Shown here: positions 1 through 7,221 of the stretch, one piece after another
How positions within the stretch are numbered: position 1 is the first letter of the stretch
Layout of the letters: each line of letters begins with the position of its first letter
Origin: an uncultured Desulfovibrio sp.
GTDB lineage: Bacteria > Desulfobacterota > Desulfovibrionia > Desulfovibrionales > Desulfovibrionaceae
Assembly (NCBI GenBank): GCA_937926875.1
Contig: CALBAX010000025.1
Coordinates: 1-28,324, forward strand
Direction of reading: 5' to 3'
Length of the DNA stretch: 28,324 nt
Translations under genes and position numbers: made by a program
The notes under the pieces: generated by a model
Seen by the model: only the letters and a program-made list of their open reading frames with translations
Database searches by the model: none
What the model was told of the DNA's origin: nothing

Positions 1-35
1 CGTCTCGGACGCCTTGCCCGGCAAGGCAGGACGCA

Positions 36-67
36 GAAAGAAAATCCGGCAGGGAGTCCTGCCGGAT
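36..67 (-). terminator. Rho-independent terminator (minus strand)
   Basis: A perfect 10-bp stem ATCCGGCAGG / CCTGCCGGAT (44-53 with 58-67) has a 4-nt loop. Read on the minus strand it is followed by TTTCTTTC; read on the plus strand there is no T-tract. It therefore ends a leftward transcript, and the only visible candidate is the small RNA above. A second short hairpin (11-17 with 21-27) lies just beyond it. Confidence 0.65.
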
Positions 68-168
68 CAAGGAGAGGAGACGCCAGGAGCTTATGGGGAT
101 CTCCTGTCGTATAGAGGAGGGGGATCTGAAGGTAGTGGAAGGGGGCGCCTCCAGATCTCTGGTAGAAT
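38..168 (-). ncRNA. Candidate C/U-rich small RNA with its own promoter and terminator
   Basis: No protein gene is credible here, but the minus strand has the full layout of a small RNA of about 130 nt. A promoter at 203-175 predicts a start near 168. Hairpin 1 pairs 157-148 with 132-123 (10 bp, one G-U) and displays a 15-nt loop containing CCCCCUUCC. Hairpin 2 pairs 106-101 with 89-84 (6 bp) with loop AUCCCCAUAAG. A single-stranded stretch UCUCCUCUCCUU follows (79-68), then a perfect 10-bp terminator hairpin and a U-rich tail. All three exposed segments are complementary to Shine-Dalgarno sequences, as in known C-rich-loop regulatory RNAs. Expression and role are inference. The next gene to the right reads the other way, so this is not the tail of an mRNA visible in the window. 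Confidence 0.5.
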
Positions 169-174
169 GGGTAT

Positions 175-203
175 TTTTTACTTAACAAATGTTCGGTTGT
201 CAA
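175..203 (-). promoter_or_regulatory. Sigma-70 type promoter for the candidate small RNA
   Basis: On the minus strand a perfect -35 box TTGACA (203-198) is followed by exactly 17 nt and then TAAAAA (180-175), a 4/6 match to the -10 consensus. It lies in an AT-rich stretch and points away from the TetR gene at 331, towards the two C-loop hairpins and the terminator at 67-44. Confidence 0.5.
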
Positions 204-264
204 TATATAAAAAAAGAAATTCCAGATAATAGCTCACTAAAATAAATTAAAAATATTTTTTTAT

Positions 265-292
265 AAAATTAATCAATTGAGTGATTAATTTT
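265..292. promoter_or_regulatory. AT-rich inverted repeat upstream of TetR gene, candidate operator
   Basis: AAAATTAATCA (265-275) and TGATTAATTTT (282-292) form a perfect 11-bp inverted repeat around a 6-nt centre. It sits 39 bases before the TetR start at 331, in a 130-base zone much richer in AT than the flanking genes. TetR proteins commonly bind such palindromes to repress themselves and a divergent neighbour, so this is the best operator candidate. A weak terminator-like hairpin is the alternative. Confidence 0.4.
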
Positions 293-330
293 TTTTAAGA
301 CAACCTATTCGAATGCTGACAGGAGGCAAG

Positions 331-981
331 ATGGAACATCTGCCGGTAGACAAACGGCGCAGCAGGGGGGAGCTCACGCGCATGTCCCTGCTGGAAGCAG
401 CCTTGTTCTTTTTTGGAGAACGCGGCTACGAAGGTGCCGGTACTCGCGAGATCGCAGCGAGGGCCGGATGCAATCTGGGGCTCATCGCTTTTCATTTCGG
501 TGGGAAAGAAGGCCTGTACAACGCGGCGCTGAACATTGCTTTTGAAAATCTCGGCGCCATCATCCAGCCCATGACCAGGCGTCTGCGTGAAGCTCTGGCC
601 GCAGGGGGCGGGCCTGCATCCTTGCGCGCTGCCCTAGAAAAAGAAATCACGGCCGCACTCCTGGCCCTGATGCGGAAAAAAACGCATCAGTCCTGGCTCC
701 TCCTGCTGCGTCGTTCGTTGCAGAGCGGGGACGAAAAAACAAAAGTGCTGTACGATGATCTCTTTGCGCCCCTGCATGGAGTCGTCTGCGACATCATGCA
801 AAAAAATACTGCAGCCTGTCAGGAGGAAAGCTCGTTGCGGGCGTTCCTGCTCGTAGATACGATGTTCAGTTTTTTGCGCGACTATCCTGTCTTCCTTTCC
901 ATGGCGGCTCCGCGTGATATGGAGGCCGATGTGCGGACCATGACCGCTTTTCTGTGCCGGGGCCTTCTGGCCGCCAGCTGA
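331..981 (+). CDS. TetR family transcriptional regulator (CecR-like)
   Basis: The gene encodes a 216-residue DNA-binding repressor. The N-terminal helix-turn-helix is clear: ALFFFGERGYEGAGTREIA, then AGCNLGLIAFHFGGKEGLYN, with the FHFGGKE turn typical of TetR. The long C-terminal ligand domain resembles the CecR/YbiH (DUF1956) branch, whose members often control efflux pumps or drug response. I chose ATG 331 because AGGAGG (321-326) lies just before it; an upstream ATG at 313 has no ribosome-binding site and adds six residues. No target gene is adjacent: the region to the left is non-coding to the window edge, and the gene to the right is a convergent second TetR. The inverted repeat at 265-292 is its likely operator. 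Family assignment is firm; ligand and targets are unknown. Confidence 0.85.
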   Translation: MEHLPVDKRRSRGELTRMSLLEAALFFFGERGYEGAGTREIAARAGCNLGLIAFHFGGKEGLYNAALNIAFENLGAIIQPMTRRLREALAAGGGPASLRAALEKEITAALLALMRKKTHQSWLLLLRRSLQSGDEKTKVLYDDLFAPLHGVVCDIMQKNTAACQEESSLRAFLLVDTMFSFLRDYPVFLSMAAPRDMEADVRTMTAFLCRGLLAAS

Positions 982-1230
982 AGGATGGCGGTGTGCCGCA
1001 GCATGTTGCGGCGTCCTTCAATGATGCGATGGTCGTGCGGACGGATGTCGGGAAAACATCATCCCGCAGGGGCCGTCCCGTCTGGGACGGACGGGATCGC
1101 CTGCGGCCGTTTCGGCGCTACGCGCCGGGAATGGGTCGCCGTAGCGGCACAGGACAGGAGCCAAGACCGCTCCCCTCTGGATCTGACGGTTGCCGGGCAC
1201 CCATGCGACTGGCGACGCGCGCGCCTGCTT
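982..1230. other. Non-coding gap between convergent TetR genes, with hairpins
   Basis: No convincing gene lies in these 249 bases. Three short hairpins are visible: GCCGCA/TGCGGC (995-1000 with 1007-1012), CCGTCCC/GGGACGG (1073-1079 with 1084-1090) and CGGCGC/GCGCCG (1113-1118 with 1122-1127). None has a clear T-tract, so at best the first is a weak terminator for the TetR gene ending at 981. Confidence 0.4.
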
Positions 1231-1805
1231 TCAGGGCCTCAGCTGTTGGCGGACAAAACTGAATATTTGCCCAGTGATGGACTCGATGTTAAGCGGGCGC
1301 TTTTGATAGTCCTCGAAAAAACGCGAGATCCTGTAAAGCTGCAGATAGCCCAGAAGAGAACTTTCAATGCATTCGGCGATATCGTTGGCATCCTGTATGC
1401 CGTATGAGGACAGGATCTCCCGCGTCTTGCAGCGCAATGCGGCGAAGACATTGTCGGCAAGAAAGCGGAGGCGTTCTTCCTGCCCTTCATTGAGTTCCCT
1501 GAGCAGGAGACGGGAAAAAATAGGGTTTGTGAAGCAATAGATGACGATATTCCTGATCAGGGATTCTATCTTCTGGATTTCCGTTTCACCGGCAATATGC
1601 TGGAACGCCGTTTTCCCCCCATGAAGACCATGAGGAGTGTCTGCCGGTACAGGTTTTCCTTGTCTGGAAAATAATAATAGAGGGATGCTGGCGTCATATC
1701 CATCACGGATGCGATATCGCGTACCGTGACGACGTCATAGCCTCTGGCAGCGAAGAGTTTGGCTGCGGCCTGCATGATGGCGATCTTTTTGGCTGAAGGG
1801 TGCAT
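1231..1805 (-). pseudogene. TetR family regulator, frameshifted at a G6A4 tract
   Basis: From ATG 1805 (AAGGA upstream) the minus strand encodes a normal TetR start: MHPSAKKIAIMQAAAKLF, then ASLYYYFPDKENLYRQTLL. After LLMVFMGGK the frame goes off at GGGGGGAAAA (1611-1620) and stops at 1566. The neighbouring frame continues at once as TAFQHIAGETEIQKIES and runs as a typical TetR ligand-binding domain to a stop at 1231. One extra G, or a -1 ribosomal slip, would give an intact protein of 191 residues, a normal family length. The site contains G GGA AAA in the zero frame, a canonical -1 slippery heptamer. It may be a sequencing error, a real knock-out, a phase-variable tract or programmed frameshifting. 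It lies downstream of the EamA transporter on the same strand and is the likely regulator of that pair. Confidence 0.8.
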
Positions 1806-1872
1806 TGAGGTATCCTTGGTGTTTGTTGTGCACGTCGAACCGCCGGCCCACGTGGAGGACGTCGGCGGGGAG

Positions 1873-1901
1873 GGCTGCCTGCATGCCGCCGCAAGGCAGC
1901 C
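1873..1901. repeat. 8-bp inverted repeat between TetR and EamA genes
   Basis: GGCTGCCT (1873-1880) and AGGCAGCC (1894-1901) pair perfectly around a 13-nt loop in the 107-base gap. There is no T-tract on either side, so it is a structural element or weak attenuator between the transporter and the regulator rather than a clear terminator. Confidence 0.35.
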
Positions 1902-1912
1902 GGGTCGGATCG

Positions 1913-2749
1913 TCAGCCGAGCCGTATCAGCATGGCTCCGCCCATGACGATGAGGATGGCCAGGATGCGCGAACGGGAAAGCCGTTCGTGCAGGAAGATG
2001 ACGGCCAGCAGCATGCCGAAGATCACGGACGTCTCGCGCAGGGCCGCCACCAGGGCGATGGGCGCCAGGGTCATGGCCCAGAGGGCGATGCCGTAGGAGC
2101 CCAGACCGCACAGGCCGCCGAACAGGCCCGTGGCCGCGCGCTGCCTCAGATAGCTGATGTAGGTACGCCCGTGCCGCCAGAGCACATAGGCATGGATGGG
2201 GAAGATGTTGAGGAAGAAGATCCAGCAGGTGTAGCTGATGCCGTTGCCGCTGGCCCGGGCGCCGTAGCCGTCGGCCAGCGTGTACCCCGCGATGACCAGG
2301 GACGTGCGCAGACAGATGAGGATGTCCGCGGCGCGGGCACCCTTGTGGACGTGTTCCAGGGTCAGCGTCAGGATGCCGAGGCAGAGCAGGAGGACGCCGC
2401 CCCAGCCGGTGGGGCTGATGTGATTGCCGAGCAGCAGCAGGGCCAGGGCCGTGATCATGGGGGCACAGCCGCGCATGATGGTATAGCCCATGGAGAGGTC
2501 CACCTTGTCATAGGCCTGTGAGATGCAGATGTAGTATGTCAGGTGGAAACAACAGGAAAGAGCCAGCAGACCCCAGGATCCTGGTGCCGGCGCGGGCAGG
2601 AAGGGCAGGATGAGCAGGGCCCCCAGCCCGCCGCCCAGGGCGTTCATGGAAGATTCAAAGAGTTTGTTGGAGCCGCCTTTGACGATGCTGTTCCAGGTGG
2701 CATGCAGCAGGGCTGCGGCCAGCACAAGAAGCAGGACATGTCCGTCCAT
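1913..2749 (-). CDS. EamA/DMT family transporter
   Basis: This is a 278-residue inner-membrane protein with about ten hydrophobic helices in two repeated halves, the drug/metabolite transporter layout (two EamA domains). It begins MDGHVLLLVLAAALLHATWN; the HATWN motif in helix 1 and the closing LREtSVIFGMLLAVIFLHER stretch are family hallmarks. Members mostly export amino acids, metabolites or drugs, and the substrate cannot be read from sequence. ATG 2749 has GAGG eight bases upstream. The neighbours suggest one leftward unit: the D-amino-acid type PLP enzyme (ending 2883) precedes it and the TetR gene (starting 1805) follows. A link between transporter and enzyme substrate is plausible but unproven. 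Confidence 0.85.
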   Translation of the reverse strand: MDGHVLLLVLAAALLHATWNSIVKGGSNKLFESSMNALGGGLGALLILPFLPAPAPGSWGLLALSCCFHLTYYICISQAYDKVDLSMGYTIMRGCAPMITALALLLLGNHISPTGWGGVLLLCLGILTLTLEHVHKGARAADILICLRTSLVIAGYTLADGYGARASGNGISYTCWIFFLNIFPIHAYVLWRHGRTYISYLRQRAATGLFGGLCGLGSYGIALWAMTLAPIALVAALRETSVIFGMLLAVIFLHERLSRSRILAILIVMGGAMLIRLG

Positions 2750-2832
2750 TGTTACGACCTCGCGTCAATGATGTGACGAGTAGGTTACATGAAGTCGTAC
2801 AGAAGACAAGCAGGGAAAGGCATTGGATTCTT

Positions 2833-2867
2833 GGCCGCATGAAACGGGCATTGCATTTCGTGCGGCC
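2833..2867 (-). terminator. 12-bp hairpin after the PLP enzyme gene, possible terminator
   Basis: GGCCGCATGAAA (2833-2844) pairs with TTTCGTGCGGCC (2856-2867) with one T-G wobble and an 11-nt loop. It lies 16 bases beyond the stop of the PLP enzyme gene on the minus strand. No T-run follows (AAGAATCC), so it may only partly terminate, leaving read-through into the EamA gene. Confidence 0.4.
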
Positions 2868-2882
2868 CAAAGATGCGGCTGT

Positions 2883-3998
2883 TTACCAGCCCCGGCAGCG
2901 TTCGAGGCGGCCGCTGATCCGGCCGGCATGCAGGACGGTATAGCTGTCGAAGCAGGCGGCAGTGGCGCAGGCGTGGATGGGCAGGATGCGCAGGCGGCTG
3001 CCCGCAGGCAGGGCAGGGCAGGAAGGCCCGCTGACGATGCCGTGTTCCTGATTGGTCTCCGTGACACGCAGCCCGGGGATCAGGTCCCCGGCCTCGTCGC
3101 AGACGAGCCCGTAGCCGAATTCTTCCCGCTTCCAGGGCAGGCCCGCGTCACGGGAAAGGGCCATCCAGCCCGCGTCGATGATCAGGGCACTGCCGTCGCT
3201 CTGGCGGCCGATGACCGTGGTCAGTACGGAAAGGGCCAGATCTTCGGGGCGGCAGACGCCCAGACCGGCCATGACGAGATCCTGGAAGACATAGACGCCG
3301 GCCCGGACTTCCGTGATGCCGGAAAAATCTTCGCCGAAAAAGGCCGTGGGCGTGGAACCGACGCTGACCACAGGGCAGGGGAAGCCGGCTTCCCGCAGCC
3401 GTCGGGCCGCTGTATTGGCCGCGGCGCATTCCTGCACGGCCAGAGCGGCGATGGCCTCTGTGGCGGGCAGGTCGTAGGCAGACCCCGCATGGGTCAGGAC
3501 GCCGCGGATTTCCTGGCCACCGTCCTGCAGCAGGGCAGCGATGACCGTCAGGCGGGGATCGTCGGGGCGCAGTCCGGCCCGGTGCCCGTCGCAGTCTATC
3601 TCCAGCAGCACGGCCAGGCGGCAGTCCCGCTGCCGGGCAAAGTCCACCAGCAGCCGGGCGCTTTCCTCATTGTCCAGCACCACGCTCAGGTCGATACCGC
3701 GCCGGCGCAGCCCGGCCACACGCTCCAGCTTGTTGGGAGCGATACCGACGGCGTAACAGATGTCGCGCACACCGCCTGCGGCAAAATATTCGGCTTCCGC
3801 CAGCGTGGAGACCGTGGCCGGGCCGGTGGGGCTTTCCATGCAGCGGCGGGCGATCTCGATATTCTTGCAGGTCTTGAGATGGGGCCGCAGGGAGACGCCG
3901 CGCTCGTGCAGGCGGCGGGCCAGCCGGTCCATATTGGCCTGGAGCTTTTCGTCTTCCAGCAGCAGGCAGGGCGTAGGCAGCGCAGCAAGTGTGACCAT
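2883..3998 (-). CDS. PLP enzyme, D-serine dehydratase / D-threonine aldolase family (DSD1-like)
   Basis: This 371-residue fold-type III PLP enzyme has an alanine-racemase-like barrel followed by the D-serine dehydratase C-terminal domain. LRPHLKTCKN carries the expected Schiff-base lysine (K42). Near the C terminus PIHACATA gives H342 and C344, which match the His/Cys zinc pair of eukaryotic D-serine dehydratase and D-threonine aldolase. It would cleave or deaminate a D-beta-hydroxy amino acid in the cytosol. The start at 3998 is supported by AAGGAGG just upstream. Only 24 bases separate it from selU upstream on the same strand, so the two are probably co-transcribed; the EamA transporter lies downstream. 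Which reaction it performs cannot be decided from sequence. Confidence 0.85.
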   Translation of the reverse strand: MVTLAALPTPCLLLEDEKLQANMDRLARRLHERGVSLRPHLKTCKNIEIARRCMESPTGPATVSTLAEAEYFAAGGVRDICYAVGIAPNKLERVAGLRRRGIDLSVVLDNEESARLLVDFARQRDCRLAVLLEIDCDGHRAGLRPDDPRLTVIAALLQDGGQEIRGVLTHAGSAYDLPATEAIAALAVQECAAANTAARRLREAGFPCPVVSVGSTPTAFFGEDFSGITEVRAGVYVFQDLVMAGLGVCRPEDLALSVLTTVIGRQSDGSALIIDAGWMALSRDAGLPWKREEFGYGLVCDEAGDLIPGLRVTETNQEHGIVSGPSCPALPAGSRLRILPIHACATAACFDSYTVLHAGRISGRLERCRGW

Positions 3999-4022
3999 CT
4001 GTTCCTCCTTGTCGGGAACCGT

Positions 4023-5093
4023 TTACAAAGGCATGGCGGCAGTGAAGGTCTCCGGCGGCAAGCCCTGTTCCCACTGATGGAGCAGGCGGGCGGCCAGGGC
4101 CGGGGCGTCGGCGGTGCAGGCCAGTTCCTTGAGGACGGGGGCCTGACGGTTCTCTATCTGGTGCGCGTAACAGCGGTCATAATAATGGAGCACCGCGCGG
4201 GCGGCGTCGGCGTAATTGCCTTCAGCTATCCACAGTCGGCAGCGCTGGGTCAGCTCACTGCCCAGACGGCGTTGCAGGCGTTCCAGGGCTGCCAGCAGGC
4301 CTTCCCGCATGTCCTGGCCGCCGTAATCGCGGACAAGGTGGGCGACACGCTCTTCGTCCGGCAGGGAAACACGGACCAGCGGGCTGCGTCCCAGTTGGGC
4401 GAAGAATTCCTCGCACATGGTCACATGGCCGATGTGGCGGCTTTCGTCCTCGAGCCAGACAGGGCGGTCAGGATCACAGCGTCGCCATTGTTCGTAGAGC
4501 TGGTTCTCGAACCATTCGTTGCCGGGCTGGTCTTCGGCCTGTCCTAGGGCGCCGAAGGCAGAGCCCTTGTGGCGGGCAAGGCCTTCCAGGTCGATGACCT
4601 GCGAACCGAGGCGCTGCAACTCCAGCAGGATGTCCGTCTTGCCGCAGCCCGTGTAGCCGCCCAGCACAAGGATGGGCCGGGGGCGTGCCAGCTCGCTGCG
4701 CACGAAGGTCCGGTAGCTTTTGTAGCCGCCTTCCAGCCTGTGCACGATGAAGCCGCCCGTTTCCAGCAGCCAGCGCATGCTGTCGCTGCGCATGCCGCCC
4801 CGCCAGCAGTGGAGCAGGACTTCGCGTTTGCTGCCGCACAGGTGGCGGGCACGGGCCAGCAGGGCGGCCAGATGTCCGCCCACCAGCTCCAGGGCCAGAT
4901 GGACAGCACCTTCACGGCCGCTGCGGGCGTGGGCCGTACCTACCTTGGCCCTTTCTTCGTCGGTGAACAGGGGCAGGTTGAGGGCACCGGGGATATGGGC
5001 AAAGGCGAACTCGCCGGGGGAGCGGACATCCAGCAGCGGGAAACCCTGGTCCCGCATGGCCAGAAACGCGGCAACGTCCTGAACTGGGGGCAT
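4023..5093 (-). CDS. selU: tRNA 2-selenouridine synthase SelU (MnmH)
   Basis: This 356-residue enzyme converts (methylaminomethyl)-2-thiouridine to 2-selenouridine at the wobble position of Lys, Glu and Gln tRNAs, by geranylation and then selenation with selenophosphate. The rhodanese domain (about 1-130) has the active-site loop LLHCWRGGMRSDS with catalytic C96, the SelU/YbbB signature. A P-loop domain follows with GGYTGCGKT at 145-153. Length is normal. ATG 5093 has AGAGGA upstream. It implies that selD and selenium metabolism exist elsewhere in the genome, common in selenoprotein-using Desulfovibrio. Its coupling to a D-amino-acid enzyme downstream has no obvious functional reason. Confidence 0.93.
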   Translation of the reverse strand: MPPVQDVAAFLAMRDQGFPLLDVRSPGEFAFAHIPGALNLPLFTDEERAKVGTAHARSGREGAVHLALELVGGHLAALLARARHLCGSKREVLLHCWRGGMRSDSMRWLLETGGFIVHRLEGGYKSYRTFVRSELARPRPILVLGGYTGCGKTDILLELQRLGSQVIDLEGLARHKGSAFGALGQAEDQPGNEWFENQLYEQWRRCDPDRPVWLEDESRHIGHVTMCEEFFAQLGRSPLVRVSLPDEERVAHLVRDYGGQDMREGLLAALERLQRRLGSELTQRCRLWIAEGNYADAARAVLHYYDRCYAHQIENRQAPVLKELACTADAPALAARLLHQWEQGLPPETFTAAMPL

Positions 5094-5183
5094 GACGATC
5101 CTCTAAAAAAGTAAAAAAGTCTGTTATGGGTACGCCAAAGCAGGGACGCTGTAAACCATGCCTTTCTTGGAGGGGGCGAAGCC

Positions 5184-5211
5184 TTGACAGCGTACAGGGG
5201 GGCAGCATAGC
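5184..5211 (+). promoter_or_regulatory. Candidate promoter for upp-uraA
   Basis: A perfect -35 TTGACA (5184-5189) is followed after 16 nt by CATAGC (5206-5211), a 3/6 -10 match, 43 bases before the upp start. The -35 overlaps one arm of an inverted repeat ACGCTGT (5146-5152) / ACAGCGT (5187-5193), which could occlude it. No known pyrimidine-sensing riboswitch or PyrR element is recognised in the leader. Confidence 0.35.
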
Positions 5212-5253
5212 GTGAGCTTTCCTGAAATTTTTCATTCACAGCAAGGAGTTGAT

Positions 5254-5880
5254 ATGGCAGTCCATGTAGTGGATCATCCCCTGGTGCGTCACAAGCTCGG
5301 CATCCTGCGCAAGGACAGTACGTCCACCAGTGAATTCCGCAGTGTTTCCAACGAGATTGCCCGGCTGCTCATCTACGAGGCCACCAAGGGCTTCGACACC
5401 GAGAAACATACGGTGCAAGGCTGGGCCGGGCCCGTAGACGTGGAGGCCATTTCCGGCAAGATGGTGACCATCGTCCCCATCCTGCGCGCCGGTCTGGGCC
5501 TCATGGACGGGGTGCTGGACATGATCCCCGGCGCCAAGATCAGCGTGGTGGGCCTGTACCGCAATGAAGAGACGCTGGAACCCGTGGAATACTATGCCAA
5601 GCTGGCCCGCAACATCGAAAGCCGCCTGGCCATCATCCTGGACCCCATGCTGGCCACGGGCGGTTCGCTCATCGCCACCATCGACATCCTCAAAAAACGC
5701 GGCTGCAAGCATATCTGCAGCCTCAACCTGGTCTGCGCGCCCGAAGGCATCGCCAAAGTCCAGGAAAAGCATCCTGATGTGGAGATCTACACCGCTTCGG
5801 TGGACTCGCACCTGAACGAGAACGGCTATATCATCCCCGGCCTGGGCGATGCCGGTGACCGCATCTTCGGCACCAAATAG
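5254..5880 (+). CDS. upp: Uracil phosphoribosyltransferase
   Basis: The enzyme makes UMP from uracil and PRPP in pyrimidine salvage. It starts MAVHVVDHPLVRHKLGILR, the usual UPRTase opening. The PRPP-binding loop ILDPMLATGGSL lies at 128-139, and the C-terminal uracil-binding stretch GYIIPGLGDAGDRIFG ends the protein. Length is 208 residues, the same as the E. coli enzyme. ATG 5254 is chosen for AAGGAG at 5243-5248; a GTG at 5212 would add 14 residues with no family support. uraA begins nine bases after its stop, so uptake and salvage are made together. Confidence 0.96.
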   Translation: MAVHVVDHPLVRHKLGILRKDSTSTSEFRSVSNEIARLLIYEATKGFDTEKHTVQGWAGPVDVEAISGKMVTIVPILRAGLGLMDGVLDMIPGAKISVVGLYRNEETLEPVEYYAKLARNIESRLAIILDPMLATGGSLIATIDILKKRGCKHICSLNLVCAPEGIAKVQEKHPDVEIYTASVDSHLNENGYIIPGLGDAGDRIFGTK

Positions 5881-5888
5881 GAGGCCGC

Positions 5889-7148
5889 ATGGCGGAACAG
5901 CTCAACACCGGAGGCGGGGAATTCGATCCCTGCCGTTACAGGCTGCGTCTGCGTGACTGCCTGCTGGGCGCGCAGATGCTTTTCGTGGCTTTCGGCGCGC
6001 TGGTGCTTGTCCCCTTGCTGACAGGGCTCAACAGCAATGTTGCCCTGTTCACCGCCGGTGTGGGCACGCTGCTGTTCCAGCTCATCACGCGGGGCAAGGT
6101 GCCCATCTTCCTCGCATCTTCCTTTGCTTTCATCGCGCCTATCATCTATGGCGTGGAGACCTGGGGCATGCCCCGCACCATGGGGGCCCTGGTTTTTTCA
6201 GGCCTGCTCTATGTGCTCATCAGCCTGCTCATCCGCTGGCGCGGCATGGGGCTCATCCTGCGCTTGCTGCCGCCCATCGTGACCGGCCCGGTGATCATGG
6301 TCATCGGGCTCGTGCTGGCGCCCACGGCCGTCAAGATGGCCCTGGGGCAGAGCGGCCCGGCCATGCCCCAGACGACGGCCATGAGCATTTCCATGGTCTC
6401 GCTGGCCGTGACCGTGGCCGTCTCCCTGCTGGGGCGCGGCATGCTGCGTCTGGTGCCCATCCTGTGCGGTATCGCCGCGGGCCTTGTGATGGCGGAGATC
6501 ATGGGCGTGACCAGCTGGGAGGCCGTGAGCAAAAGCCCCTGGCTGGCCCTGCCGGCGTTCAGTCTGCCGGAATTCTCCTGGGAGCCGCTGCTCTTCATCA
6601 TCCCGGTGACCCTGGCACCGGCCATCGAGCATTTTGGCGACGTCATCGCCATCAGTTCCGTCACGGGCAAGGATTATCTGCGCGATCCCGGTGTGAAGAA
6701 CACCATGCTGGGGGACGGGGTGGCCACCATGGCCGCCTGTCTGCTGGGCGGGCCGCCCAACACCACGTATTCCGAGGTGACCGGCGCCGTGACCCTGACC
6801 CGGGCCTTCAATCCCGCGGTCATGACCTGGGCCGCCCTGTGCGCCATCCTGCTTTCCATGGTCGCCAAGGTGGGGGCGTTCCTCAGCTGCATCCCCGCGC
6901 CTGTCATGGGCGGGATCATGATCCTGCTGTTCGGGGCCATCATGGTGGTGGGCCTGAACACGCTGGTGCGTGCGGGGCAGGACCTGCTGCGGCCCCGCAA
7001 CATGGTCATCGTGGCCCTGATCATCATTTTCGGTGTGGGCGGGATGCAGGTCAGCATCGGCGGTTTCAAGCTGGCTGGTATCGGTCTGGCGGCCATCACC
7101 GGTGTGGTTCTCAACCTGCTTTTGCCGCAGGATGACCCGCAGGGATAA
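5889..7148 (+). CDS. uraA: Uracil permease (NCS2 family)
   Basis: This 419-residue inner-membrane proton-coupled uracil importer is of the NCS2/UraA type, with about 14 membrane segments. Family signatures include QMLFVAFGALVLVPLLTGL, GKVPIFLASSFAFIAPI, APAIEHFGD with E247, and GGPPNTTYSEVTGAV with E296. The two glutamates correspond to the uracil-binding pair of E. coli UraA. GAGG overlaps the upp stop region and sits before ATG 5889. The upp-uraA operon ends at the terminator at 7173-7209. Xanthine or uric acid permeases are related, but pairing with upp makes uracil by far the most likely substrate. Confidence 0.94.
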   Translation: MAEQLNTGGGEFDPCRYRLRLRDCLLGAQMLFVAFGALVLVPLLTGLNSNVALFTAGVGTLLFQLITRGKVPIFLASSFAFIAPIIYGVETWGMPRTMGALVFSGLLYVLISLLIRWRGMGLILRLLPPIVTGPVIMVIGLVLAPTAVKMALGQSGPAMPQTTAMSISMVSLAVTVAVSLLGRGMLRLVPILCGIAAGLVMAEIMGVTSWEAVSKSPWLALPAFSLPEFSWEPLLFIIPVTLAPAIEHFGDVIAISSVTGKDYLRDPGVKNTMLGDGVATMAACLLGGPPNTTYSEVTGAVTLTRAFNPAVMTWAALCAILLSMVAKVGAFLSCIPAPVMGGIMILLFGAIMVVGLNTLVRAGQDLLRPRNMVIVALIIIFGVGGMQVSIGGFKLAGIGLAAITGVVLNLLLPQDDPQG

Positions 7149-7172
7149 AAAAAGCCCTGAAAGAGAAAAACG

Positions 7173-7209
7173 ATGCGCAGGATGGTGTCATGCCATCCTG
7201 CGCATTTTT
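7173..7209. terminator. Bidirectional terminator between uraA and the small leftward gene
   Basis: ATGCGCAGGATGG (7173-7185) and CCATCCTGCGCAT (7193-7205) form a perfect 13-bp stem with a 7-nt loop. Rightward it is followed by TTTTG; leftward by CGTTTTTCTC. It can end both the upp-uraA transcript and a leftward transcript, which supports a real gene ending at 7222. Confidence 0.88.
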
Positions 7210-7221
7210 GTATGCTTTGGG

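Noticed and set aside
14..170. Plus-strand GGA-rich RNA of CsrB type, or a short protein, in the leftmost region
   Set aside because: Many GGA triplets exist on the plus strand, but the promoter and terminator signals both fit the minus strand, and the short frame has no ribosome-binding site or protein-like composition.
2823..4547. Plus-strand frame of about 570 codons across the PLP enzyme and selU genes
   Set aside because: It covers parts of two well-supported leftward genes and gives a motif-free, Gln/Gly-rich translation.
5094..5253. Pyrimidine or purine riboswitch before upp
   Set aside because: The leader contains only a loose 7-bp inverted repeat with a 34-base loop. I could not find a known riboswitch core or a PyrR-binding loop.
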